Assembly: GCA_022614795.1 (NCBI GenBank) | Contig: JAKEHX010000536.1 | Span: forward strand, 1 to 19,207 | Source of the DNA: Planctomycetaceae bacterium | Lineage (GTDB): Bacteria; Planctomycetota; Planctomycetia; Pirellulales; Pirellulaceae | Reading direction: 5' to 3' | DNA length: 19,207 bases | Shown: positions 9,552-16,129 of the stretch, piece after piece | Position numbering within the stretch: the first letter of the stretch is position 1 | How the letters are laid out: the number at the start of each line of letters is the position of its first letter | Made by a program: the position numbers and the translations under genes | The notes under the pieces: model-generated | What the model was told of the DNA's origin: nothing | Databases searched by the model: none | Seen by the model: the letters and a program-made list of their open reading frames with translations, nothing else

Positions 9552-9989
9552 ATGCTAACGCCCACTCAAGCCGCAATCGTGCTGCGCTGGCTACTCGTCG
9601 CTAACGGCGTGCTGACGCTCCTTGCGCTGCCGGCGGTGTTCCTGCCGACGGCTTGGATGGATGCATTTCATCGAAATCTCGGCCTGGGCGCGCTCCCCGA
9701 GGGGCCGATCGTCCAGTATCTGGCCCGCAGCGTCTCGGCGCTGTATGCGGCCTTTGGATCGCTGACGCTGATTTTGGCGGTGGACCTGGCGCGATTCGCC
9801 CCGCTCATCACCTGGTGGGGAATTACGGCCATCGTGTTTGGCGGGCTGCTCCTGTGGATCGATACCAGTGCACCGATGCCGGCCCACTGGACTTGGGACG
9901 AAGTGCCCTACCTCGTGCTGACCGGCGCCGTCGTGCTCTTGCTGCAACGTCAAGCGCGTCGGGCCGCGCGACAGCCGCAGACTGGCTAA
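9552..9989 (+). CDS. Small four-helix integral membrane protein
   Basis: 145 residues with four hydrophobic segments at about 8-30, 55-77, 83-104 and 119-131, so probably a polytopic inner-membrane protein. Conserved-looking short motifs are HRNLGLG and YLARSVSALYA in the first loop and second helix, and LLWIDTSAPMPAHWTWDE before the last helix. The tail is short and Arg-rich, consistent with a cytoplasmic C-terminus. No enzyme motif is visible and I cannot assign a function. No obvious Shine-Dalgarno sequence precedes the ATG. The following gene on the same strand is the secreted redoxin, 178 bp away with hairpins between, so co-transcription is uncertain. Confidence 0.75.
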   Translation: MLTPTQAAIVLRWLLVANGVLTLLALPAVFLPTAWMDAFHRNLGLGALPEGPIVQYLARSVSALYAAFGSLTLILAVDLARFAPLITWWGITAIVFGGLLLWIDTSAPMPAHWTWDEVPYLVLTGAVVLLLQRQARRAARQPQTG

Positions 9990-10001
9990 AGCCCAATGCC
10001 A

Positions 10002-10069
10002 AGCCTGCTGAAGCAGGCTGACCAGCGAATGGGTCGGCATCGAGCATCTTCCGCTCGCGGAGCGAGCGG
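10002..10069. repeat. Two GC-rich hairpins between the membrane gene and the redoxin gene
   Basis: AGCCTGC-TGAA-GCAGGCT (10002-10019) is a perfect 7-bp stem with a 4-nt loop, 12 bp after the preceding stop. CCGCTCG-CGGAG-CGAGCGG (10051-10069) is another perfect 7-bp stem. Neither is followed by a T run, so they look more like REP-type elements than intrinsic terminators. Confidence 0.6.
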
Positions 10070-10167
10070 ACCACGTAATAGGCGCCGCTGTTTGCAACAT
10101 TTGCTTGACAAGCCGCGATGGGCGTTTGACGATAAGCGCAGCAACTTCCTCGTCCTGGGAGCGTCCA

Positions 10168-11295
10168 ATGCGATCGGCTGTCTATGCAGTGCTGCTGGCG
10201 GGTTTGGCGATGGTGCCTGGCAAGGGATTTGCGGAGCCAGCCGGGTTCCAGACGCTGGCGATTGGCGACGCCGCGCCCGATTTTCACCTGCCGGACGTGG
10301 ATGGCAAGGAGTATTCGCTGGCCAGCTTCAAAGGCGCGAAGCTGCTCCTGGTCGTCTTCACGTGCAATCACTGCCCGACCGCGCAGGCCTATGAAGCCCG
10401 CCTCAAGCAGCTCCAGGCTGATTACCGGGACAAAGGCGTGGCCCTCGTGGCCATTTCGCCGAACGACCCGCTGGCCGTGCGGCTCGATGAGCTGGGCTAC
10501 ACGGACCTGGGCGATTCCTTCGAGGACATGAAGCAGCGGGCCAAGGACCAGGGCTTCGAGTTTCCGTATCTCTACGACGGCCAAACGCAGAAGACGTCGC
10601 TGGCTTACGGAGTGCTGGCGACGCCGCACGTCTTTCTGCTGGACCAGGATCGCAAGCTGCGCTATTCGGGTCGCATCGATGACTCGGACGTCAAGACCGT
10701 GACCAGCCACGACGCGCGCAATGCCATCGACGCCCTGCTTGCCGGCAAGAGCGTGCCGGCCGAGAAGACCCGCGTGTTTGGCTGTTCGACGAAGTGGGCC
10801 GACAAGCGGGAAGATGCCAAGGCGTCGCTGGCCAAATGGGACCAGGAGCCGGTCGAGCTGGCGACGATCGACGAGGCTGGCGTGGCGAAGCTGGCCAAGA
10901 ACGAGACGGACAAGCTGCTGGTCGTGAACGTCTGGGCGACCTGGTGCGGCCCGTGCGTCGCCGAGCTGCCCGAGTTCGTCACGATGAACCGGATGTACCG
11001 CAAGCGGAACTTCCAGCTCGTGACGATCAGCCTGGATGAGCCGGGCGAGAAGGAGGCCGCCCTTAAAGCGCTCAAGGAGCACCGCGTCGCGGCGACGAAC
11101 TATCTTTCGACGATCGACAGCAAGGACAAGCTGGCGGACCTTTTGGACAAGGAGTGGCAGGGGCCTGTGCCTTACACGGTGGTGATCGCCCCGGGCGGCA
11201 AGGTGCTCTATCGCAAGAGCGGGCCCCTCGAGCCATTGGCCGTGAAGAGGGCGGTCGTCGATTTCCTCGGCCGAACGTACGCCAGCCGGAAGTAG
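10168..11295 (+). CDS. Secreted two-domain redoxin / thioredoxin-fold protein
   Basis: 375 residues from the ATG at 10168, chosen because GGGAG (10157-10161) precedes it by 6 nt and the sequence then opens with a signal peptide (MRSAVYAVLLAGLAMVPGKG, likely cleaved after GFA). The first domain is AhpC/TSA-redoxin-like: LAIGDAAPDFHLPDVDG, then C66-N-H-C69-P and a YDGQTQKTSLAYGVLATP strand. The second is a thioredoxin domain with WC260-G-P-C263 in VVNVWATWCGPC. It probably acts on disulfides outside the cytoplasm, perhaps on Cys-rich exported proteins such as those encoded just downstream on the other strand; that link is inference. A TTGACA at 10105-10110 could be a -35 box, but the -10 is poor. 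It converges with the PQQ propeller gene. Confidence 0.9.
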   Translation: MRSAVYAVLLAGLAMVPGKGFAEPAGFQTLAIGDAAPDFHLPDVDGKEYSLASFKGAKLLLVVFTCNHCPTAQAYEARLKQLQADYRDKGVALVAISPNDPLAVRLDELGYTDLGDSFEDMKQRAKDQGFEFPYLYDGQTQKTSLAYGVLATPHVFLLDQDRKLRYSGRIDDSDVKTVTSHDARNAIDALLAGKSVPAEKTRVFGCSTKWADKREDAKASLAKWDQEPVELATIDEAGVAKLAKNETDKLLVVNVWATWCGPCVAELPEFVTMNRMYRKRNFQLVTISLDEPGEKEAALKALKEHRVAATNYLSTIDSKDKLADLLDKEWQGPVPYTVVIAPGGKVLYRKSGPLEPLAVKRAVVDFLGRTYASRK

Positions 11296-11309
11296 GACAC
11301 GTTCGTTCT

Positions 11310-11410
11310 CACGCTCCGCGTGGGGACGCACGCTTCGACGCTCTGCGTCGTTGACTGTCAGACCGGGGATGATCGATTAATGCGGGCGTGCATTCCCACG
11401 CAGAGCGTGG
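11310..11410. repeat. REP-like hairpins of a second RAYT family
   Basis: Three small stems with 3-nt loops: CACGC-TCC-GCGTG (11310-11322), GACGC-TCT-GCGTC (11337-11349) and CCACGC-AGA-GCGTGG (11396-11410), the third showing the opposite loop strand. They directly precede the truncated RAYT start at 11436, the usual placement of REPs, and are unrelated in sequence to the modules at 4002-5228. Confidence 0.7.
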
Positions 11411-11435
11411 AACGAGAGCGACTACGAGCCACTCC

Positions 11436-11510
11436 ATGACACGCAGCCGCTACCGCATCTACGACAACGCCTGTCCGCACTTCATGACCTGCACCATCGT
11501 CGGCTGGCTG
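11436..11510 (+). pseudogene. 5' remnant of a RAYT transposase
   Basis: From the ATG at 11436 the first 25 codons read MTRSRYRIYDNACPHFMTCT followed by IVGWL, the characteristic N-terminus of a common RAYT subfamily (beta strand around PHFMTCTIVGWL). After 11510 the similarity stops, and the frame runs into unrelated sequence and a 45-bp repeat element at 11531. The HUH and tyrosine motifs are absent, so this is a dead fragment. It belongs to a different subfamily from the intact RAYT at 4675-5124. Confidence 0.7.
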
Positions 11511-11530
11511 GGCACGAGAAGATCCGACAT

Positions 11531-11575
11531 TTCTCAGGGGGCTCATGTCTTCGATCAATGCGCCCCCCGCTCGCC
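11531..11575. repeat. 45-bp hairpin element, copy 1
   Basis: Matches 12771-12815 at 39 of 45 positions in the same orientation. It has a GGGGGC arm and a GCCCCC arm around a loop of about 18 nt. On the minus strand it encodes the last residues and TGA stop of the PQQ propeller gene (tail GERGAH). Confidence 0.8.
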
Positions 11576-12823
11576 TGCCACCGGCTCGAGGTCGAGGCAG
11601 ACGATTTCGCTGGTGCCGCGAAGATAGAGCCGCGTGCCAACGAGGGCGGGGTGGGAAAGGAGGCCGCTTTCGCCGTCGAGCGCCTTTTGGCGGCCGAGGA
11701 TTTTCATTTCGCTCGCCGCGGCATCGAGCAGGATCAGCTCGGCTTCGCCCGTGATGACGAGCAGGCGACCTGGCGCGGCGATCAGGCTGGCGTGCTCCAG
11801 AAAGGCCGGGTCCTCGCCGGTCCATAGCGGTTTGAGTTTGCTGTTCAGGTCGAGGCAGTGCAGGCCGCTGGCGATGCCGAAGAGGCGATCGCCGATGACG
11901 ACGGGCGTATGTGTGTCCGGGCTGAGATCGTCGAACGTGGCGGCTGGTTCGGCGACGATGATTCCTTGCTTGTCGAACTGGAAGAGCCGCGTGCCGTTGT
12001 TCTCCGTGGCGACGATGAGCCGGCCTTGCCAAACGATCGGCGTGGGGACGTTGAAATCGCCGGCACTCGGCGGCTCGACGGTCCAGAGGCGCTTGCCGGT
12101 GGCGATGTCCCAGCCGGAAAGCGTCGTGGCATCGTGGCCGACGAGCTGGCGCTTGCCGCCGAGCGTGCCCACGACGAGCGAGCCGTAGCCGGGCGGATTG
12201 CCCGGCGTTTTCCAGACCGGCTTGCCGGTGGCCGGATCGAGGGCGACGATCGCCGCCTGCGGCCCGCCGGCATAGAGAATCAGCTTGCCATCGACCACCA
12301 GCGGCGAGCCGCACAGGCCCCACTTCAGCTCTTCGACCAGGCCGAATGCGGATTTCACGTCCAGCTGCCAGAGTGGGCGGCCGGTGGCGAGCTCCAGGCA
12401 GCTCAAGTGGCCATGGGCGCCGAGCGTGAAGCATCGCTCGCCAGCGATGAGCGGCGTGGCCCTCGGCGAGTTGCCATAGTCGAGCAGGCCGGGCGCGGGA
12501 TAGCGATGGGCCCACCGCTCCTGGCCGGTGGCGGCGTCAAGGCAACGGAAGACGTCGAACTGGTCGTCCAGCTCGCGGTCGGAGAGGACGACGAGCGTGC
12601 TGGTCGCGGCAACACCGCCGATTCCTCTATCGGTCAGCGTCGCGCGCCAAACGACCGTCGGCTTGTCGGCCAGGCGATCGGGGAGCGAGGGGACGAGGGC
12701 GTCGCGGTTTGTGCCGCGCCAGGCGGGCCAGTCGGCGAGGGCGGGAGGGGTGGCGAGCGCGACGTCAAATGTCTCAGGGGGCTCTCGTCCTCTATCAACG
12801 CGCCCCCCGCTCGCCGTTATCTT
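11555..12823 (-). CDS. PQQ-type beta-propeller without its own start codon; probable 3' part of a PhnD-PQQ fusion
   Basis: 422 codons encode a PQQ-enzyme-like beta-propeller. It has the planctomycete-style opening DWPAWRGTNRD and repeated blade motifs LDAATGQERW, LELATGRPLWQ, LDPATGKPVWK and WDIATGKRLW, then less regular blades ending VCLDLEPVAG. Such propellers are usually exported. Here there is no signal peptide and no in-frame ATG, GTG or TTG until a TTG about 100 codons in, past the first blades. Upstream, the frame stays open through the A9 run at the end of the PhnD-like gene, which is in the +1 frame relative to it. A -1 slip on A-AAA-AAA would give a 711-residue exported fusion (289 + 422). 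The alternatives are a 5'-truncated pseudogene, a homopolymer sequencing error or a non-standard start. The product family is clear; the gene status is not. Confidence 0.8.
   Translation of the reverse strand, partial: KITASGGRVDRGREPPETFDVALATPPALADWPAWRGTNRDALVPSLPDRLADKPTVVWRATLTDRGIGGVAATSTLVVLSDRELDDQFDVFRCLDAATGQERWAHRYPAPGLLDYGNSPRATPLIAGERCFTLGAHGHLSCLELATGRPLWQLDVKSAFGLVEELKWGLCGSPLVVDGKLILYAGGPQAAIVALDPATGKPVWKTPGNPPGYGSLVVGTLGGKRQLVGHDATTLSGWDIATGKRLWTVEPPSAGDFNVPTPIVWQGRLIVATENNGTRLFQFDKQGIIVAEPAATFDDLSPDTHTPVVIGDRLFGIASGLHCLDLNSKLKPLWTGEDPAFLEHASLIAAPGRLLVITGEAELILLDAAASEMKILGRQKALDGESGLLSHPALVGTRLYLRGTSEIVCLDLEPVAGERGAH
12771..12815. repeat. 45-bp hairpin element, copy 2, at the PhnD-PQQ junction
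   Basis: Second copy of the element at 11531-11575. On the minus strand it starts just after the PhnD stop codon. Its stem CGGGGGGC/GCCCCCTG (8 bp with one G-U pair, loop about 17 nt) begins about 12 nt downstream of the A9 run. Confidence 0.8.
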
Positions 12824-13689
12824 TTTTTTTGCGGTGCAATCGGGACGAAGCCGAGGAGCGATTCCATCGCCTGCATCAGCTCGATGTTGGTCCCCATCTT
12901 GGTCAGGGCCGCTTCGATCTTGGCTTGCTCGGCGGGCGGCAGGGCTTCGGAGACAAACGCCTCGACAAACGGCACATTGGCGGTCGTGCCAATCACGCGC
13001 AGGTCGCCTTTCTTCACGGTGCCGCAGCCTTCCAGAAGGGGCGCGGCATAGCTGGAGATGACCGTGGCGGTGCGGGCCGTGGGGCCAAGCTCCAGAATCT
13101 TCGTCGCCCCGTCGCTGCACGCGGCACAAGTCTCGGGCTTGTCGGTGGGAGTGATGCCGTGCTTTTTGAGCAGGTCGAAAGCGGCGGAGTATTTTTCGTC
13201 GCTATCTTCGGTGCCGTAGAAGACGCGATAGCCCGCCAGGTCCGCGACCGATTTGGCCGGATCGCTGGAAGCGACGACGAACAGCCCCTGCATGTCGGTC
13301 TTGCCGTCCTTGCCGGTGAGGGCGAGGACCGGGCGGAATTGCTTGCCCGCCCGTTTGCCGTCGAAGAGGACGACCGAATGCTTGCCGACGACGATGTCGG
13401 CCCGGTCTTTGGTGTCCATTTTCAGAGCGGCGGGAAGCGAGGCGTTATAGACGGCGACGACTTCGCGGCCGAGCTGGCTCGTGAGGAAGGCGGCGAGCTT
13501 GTCGTAATCGCGCTGGGCGTAGCCTTCGACGCACGGACACGAGAGCGGAGCGGCCAGCGGGTCCATTACGACCATGACCAAGGCGTCCTTGGAGATTTCG
13601 ACGGTTTTTTTGGGCTCGTCGGGCTTCTTCTCGGCGGCGAGGGCCGGGAGAGCGGCGAGGAGCAGAGCGAGGGGGAGGAGATTTTTCAT
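12817..13689 (-). CDS. PhnD-like periplasmic substrate-binding protein
   Basis: 290 residues from the ATG at 13689; the frame is open further upstream but the signal peptide MKNLLPLALLLAALPALA marks the start. The mature part has the two-lobed PhnD/SsuA/transferrin-type pattern: LVMVVMDPLAAPLSCPC, then DYDKLAAFLTSQLGREV, DIVVGKHSVVLFDGKRAG, LFVVASSDPAKSVADLAGYR, and ATVISSYAAPLLEG. Unusual for the family are the Cys pairs (CPC, CAAC and a lone GCG), which might bind metal or form disulfides. No permease or ATPase gene is nearby, so uptake by an ABC transporter is not supported. It ends in CCG-CAA-AAA-AAA-AGA-TAA, a run of nine A at 12822-12830 directly before the stop, and the PQQ propeller frame begins in the -1 frame there. 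No clear ribosome-binding site was seen. It follows the NHL-type gene by 88 bp. Confidence 0.85.
   Translation of the reverse strand: MKNLLPLALLLAALPALAAEKKPDEPKKTVEISKDALVMVVMDPLAAPLSCPCVEGYAQRDYDKLAAFLTSQLGREVVAVYNASLPAALKMDTKDRADIVVGKHSVVLFDGKRAGKQFRPVLALTGKDGKTDMQGLFVVASSDPAKSVADLAGYRVFYGTEDSDEKYSAAFDLLKKHGITPTDKPETCAACSDGATKILELGPTARTATVISSYAAPLLEGCGTVKKGDLRVIGTTANVPFVEAFVSEALPPAEQAKIEAALTKMGTNIELMQAMESLLGFVPIAPQKKR
12822..12830 (-). promoter_or_regulatory. A9 slippery site, candidate -1 frameshift or transcriptional slippage signal
   Basis: The minus strand reads nine A. In the PhnD frame this contains A-AAA-AAA in the correct phase for tandem -1 slippage, two codons before the TAA stop. 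A GC-rich hairpin (element at 12771-12815) follows after about 12 nt, somewhat longer than the usual 5-9 nt spacing. A run of nine A is also long enough for RNA polymerase slippage. Confidence 0.5.
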
Positions 13690-13722
13690 CTGGGTTTCAG
13701 AGATTGAGGACCGGTCAGCACG

Positions 13723-13774
13723 CCCACGCAAGCGTGGGACGTGGCACCCTTTCGTGGCAGGTTGCAAGCCTGCC
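13723..13774. repeat. Two hairpins between the NHL-type and PhnD-like genes
   Basis: CCCACGC-AA-GCGTGGG (13723-13738) and GGCAGGTT-GCA-AGCCTGCC (13756-13774, 8 bp with one G-U pair). The second lies against the stop codon of the NHL-type gene. Either could limit read-through or protect mRNA ends; neither has a T run. Confidence 0.6.
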
Positions 13775-13777
13775 CCA

Positions 13778-15181
13778 CTATTCGCCCGCCGCTTCGGCTT
13801 TCTTCGCGGCGAGGATGATGATGCGGCTGCCGGGGAGATCGCAGAAGTACACGCGGTCCCCCTTGGGCGAAGCGGCGACGGCGACGTTCTTGCAGCCTCC
13901 GGTGAGCTTGGCATAGCCCACCAGGCCGAGGAATTCTCCCGTGGCGCTGAAGCGTTTGACGATCCCTTCCGATTCGGCCGTGATGATGTCGCCGGTCGCA
14001 CAGACGCGGCAGTTCATCGGGTTGCAGCAGCCGCCGAAGCTGAGGCCGTCGCTTTCGCGGCCACTCTTGCCGAAGGCGCTGACGAGCTTGCCGGTGCGGT
14101 CGTACTGGGCGACGCGCTTCTTGGTGTTTTCGGAGAGATAGAAATGGTCGCCGCGGGCCTGAATGTCCATCTGGCCGCAGCAGCCGCTGACCGGGCCAAG
14201 CACGCGCTCGGGATTCGCGAGATCCTCATCCATCCGCCAGATCGCGTAGCCATAACCGACCATTTCGCCACACGCGATATAGACGTCCTTCTCGGTCGCC
14301 GCGATGCCGTTGATCATTCGCAGGCGGCTGGTGATCTGCTTGACGACGTCGTCGATCTTGCGATTGGTGCGGGCCGCGACGTTCGTGTCGAAGTTCTCCA
14401 GATAGTTCTTGTAGGTCTTGAGCTGCTGCTCCTCGGTTGGCGAGCGCTGTTTGTTCTCTTCGAGCTGCTTGACGATCTGCTCGTAGACCTTCTTGGAGTT
14501 CAGGAACGATAGCTGCTCCTGCTTGAGCTGCTCTTCGGCTTTCTTTTTGAGCCCCTCCTGGTCTTTCAGGGCTTCGGCCAGGTGCGGCACTTCGACATTG
14601 GCTAGCAGCTTGCCGTCGGCCGAATACTTTGCCAGGCGGCCGTCGCCCGCGACATAGATCGTGCCGTTGGGGCCGACGCCGACCGATTGGCCGGTGAACG
14701 GCAGCGACCAGCGCTGGAGTTCTTTGCCTTCGCCGCTATAGAGGCGCACTTCGCTCGACGCGGCGGATTTGCCCGTGACGCCGATCGGTGCATAGCGGCC
14801 GGGGGCCACCAGGCCGACGATCTTGCCGTCGGGAGTGCATGAGAGAGTTTGGAGCGTGGAGCCTTCCTCCCCTTTGACTTCGACCGCGGCTATCTGCTCA
14901 TGGCTGGCGGTGGCTTCCGCGCCCGGCTTGATCGTCGCTGCTTCCTCGACGGCGATCTCCACGGCCGGCTTTGACTTTGCGGCAGGCTTCTCGGCAGCGC
15001 TACTGGCGGGCTGCGCGACTTTCACAGGTGGTGAGATCAACTTGATCCGGGGCCGAACCGTCACGCGCGGCCTGGCGGGAGCTGCCGGTTCATCGGCCCC
15101 AAGTTGCATGAATCCCTGGAGTTGCAAGAAACCAGAGCCCGCCACGATGATCCATAGTCCGAGCCACCTGAAAGTGCGCAT
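13778..15181 (-). CDS. Exported NHL-type beta-propeller with coiled-coil insertion and Cys motifs
   Basis: 467 residues from the ATG at 15181, where GGAG sits 6 nt upstream and a hydrophobic N-terminus follows (WLGLWIIVAGSGFLQLQG); the longer open frame upstream is antisense to maf and the LON gene. Order: signal peptide or anchor, Pro/Ala/Lys-rich linker (about 32-85), propeller repeats (LQTLSCTPDGKIVGLVAPG, VGVGPNGTIYVAGDGRLAKY), a charged coiled-coil insertion (about 192-260, rich in Glu, Lys and Gln), then more repeats (INGIAATEKDVYIAC, QMDIQARGDHFYLSENTKKR). Cys clusters GCCGQMD, GGCCNPMNCRVC and GGCKNVAV sit in or near propeller loops and suggest a metal, cofactor or disulfide site. It is probably the first gene of a unit with the PhnD-like and PQQ genes. 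The exact function is unknown. Confidence 0.85.
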   Translation of the reverse strand: MRTFRWLGLWIIVAGSGFLQLQGFMQLGADEPAAPARPRVTVRPRIKLISPPVKVAQPASSAAEKPAAKSKPAVEIAVEEAATIKPGAEATASHEQIAAVEVKGEEGSTLQTLSCTPDGKIVGLVAPGRYAPIGVTGKSAASSEVRLYSGEGKELQRWSLPFTGQSVGVGPNGTIYVAGDGRLAKYSADGKLLANVEVPHLAEALKDQEGLKKKAEEQLKQEQLSFLNSKKVYEQIVKQLEENKQRSPTEEQQLKTYKNYLENFDTNVAARTNRKIDDVVKQITSRLRMINGIAATEKDVYIACGEMVGYGYAIWRMDEDLANPERVLGPVSGCCGQMDIQARGDHFYLSENTKKRVAQYDRTGKLVSAFGKSGRESDGLSFGGCCNPMNCRVCATGDIITAESEGIVKRFSATGEFLGLVGYAKLTGGCKNVAVAASPKGDRVYFCDLPGSRIIILAAKKAEAAGE

Positions 15182-15345
15182 GGAAAACTCCGATTTGATG
15201 CTGATTCCCTGGTGGTGTGATTTTAGTGTGCGTGCGACGTGCAAGTCACGGGGGAATGTAACAAAGCGCTGCGGCAAGCGCAGCGAGTCGATCAACAAAG
15301 TCGAGTATTTGACGCTAGCGGAGTCGGTTCCCGCAGGCATGAATA

Positions 15346-15431
15346 CTCGTCCTCGTCCTCGTCCTCCTCCTCGTCCTCGGTTCGGCCGGTGCACAATCGA
15401 GGACGACGACGAGGACGAGGACGAGAACGAG
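15346..15431. repeat. 34-bp inverted repeat made of GAGGAC hexamers
   Basis: Left arm 15346-15379 (repeats of CTCGTC/CCTCGT type) and right arm 15398-15431 are inverse complements at 31 of 34 positions, with an 18-nt loop. Each arm is itself a 6-bp period low-complexity tract. The structure lies in the 284-bp divergent region between the NHL-type gene and maf, ending 34 bp before the maf ATG, so its hairpin could affect maf expression. Confidence 0.85.
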
Positions 15432-15465
15432 GGCAAACTCTGGCAACTTTGGCTACGATACAACG

Positions 15466-16038
15466 ATGCCCGTGCCGCGCCTGATCCTCGCCAGCAGCTC
15501 GCCGCGCCGCCGCGAACTATTGTCCGAGGCGGGCTATCAGTTCGAGGTCGTTCCGCCCCACGAATCGGCCGAGTGCGGCGAACATACGGGCGAGTCGCCG
15601 CGCGAGCTGGTGGCCCGCCTAGCCCGGCAAAAGGCCGCCGAAGTCGCCAGCCGGGTGGAGAGCGGCCTGGTGATCGGTTGCGATACGGTGGCCGAGTGCC
15701 GCGGCCAGATTCTCGGCAAGCCGCGCGATCAGGGCCACGCCCGGCAGATGCTGGAGCTGTTGCGCGGCCAAGAGCACTTCGTGCACAGCGGCTTGTGCCT
15801 CTGGCGGCGGCCCGACGACCAAGCTCGCGTCGCGGTAGAAACCACGCGCCTGGTGATGGATGCGATCTCCGACGTGGACCTTGCCGCCTACCTGGCGACC
15901 TGCGCCTGGGAGGGCAAAGCCGGGGCGTTCGGCTACCAGGATGGCCTCGATTGGGTGCACATTGCGGAAGGGAGCGAGAGCAATGTTGTCGGCCTGCCGA
16001 TGGAACTGCTCGGTCGCCTGCTGGAAGAAATGGCGTGA
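15466..16038 (+). CDS. maf: Maf family nucleoside triphosphate pyrophosphatase
   Basis: 190 residues, the normal length for Maf/YhdE/YceF proteins, which hydrolyse dTTP, UTP or modified nucleotides to monophosphate and pyrophosphate and keep non-canonical nucleotides out of nucleic acids. Signatures: LILASSSPRRRELL at the N-terminus, GCDTVAECRGQILGKPRD (the family usually has ADTVV and a GKP), WEGKAGAFGYQD and ESNVVGLPMELL at the C-terminus. The ADTVV-equivalent segment is unusual in having AECR after DTV. Substrate preference (dTTP/UTP versus m7GTP) cannot be read by eye. No good Shine-Dalgarno sequence precedes the ATG; a strong GAGGAC inverted repeat ends 34 bp upstream. The LON-domain gene follows on the same strand after 91 bp. 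Confidence 0.93.
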   Translation: MPVPRLILASSSPRRRELLSEAGYQFEVVPPHESAECGEHTGESPRELVARLARQKAAEVASRVESGLVIGCDTVAECRGQILGKPRDQGHARQMLELLRGQEHFVHSGLCLWRRPDDQARVAVETTRLVMDAISDVDLAAYLATCAWEGKAGAFGYQDGLDWVHIAEGSESNVVGLPMELLGRLLEEMA

Positions 16039-16087
16039 CTACTAGAAAATGCCAGTTCATAACTGTATTATCTCCAGTCGCGTATCG

Positions 16088-16122
16088 AGACCTTAGACCT
16101 TGGACTTTGGACATTGGACCTT
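16088..16122 (+). repeat. Heptamer array upstream of the LON-domain gene
   Basis: Five exact 7-bp units, AGACCTT twice, then GGACTTT, GGACATT and GGACCTT, ending 7 bp before the ATG at 16130. It occupies the place of the ribosome-binding site; no AGGAG-like sequence is present. Confidence 0.9.
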
Positions 16123-16129
16123 GAACCGC

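Noticed and set aside
9310..9558. Plus-strand 82-codon ORF
   Set aside because: Arg- and Ser-rich, crosses palindromes, overlaps the next gene start and shows no family resemblance; the upstream AGGAGG is too far from the ATG.
11388..11627. 79-codon ORF as an intact gene
   Set aside because: Only its middle 25 codons look like a RAYT N-terminus; the rest is REP hairpin sequence and the 45-bp element, so it is a remnant.
12817..13689. Phosphonate ABC transport locus
   Set aside because: No permease or ATPase gene is adjacent, and the unusual Cys motifs argue against a standard PhnD.
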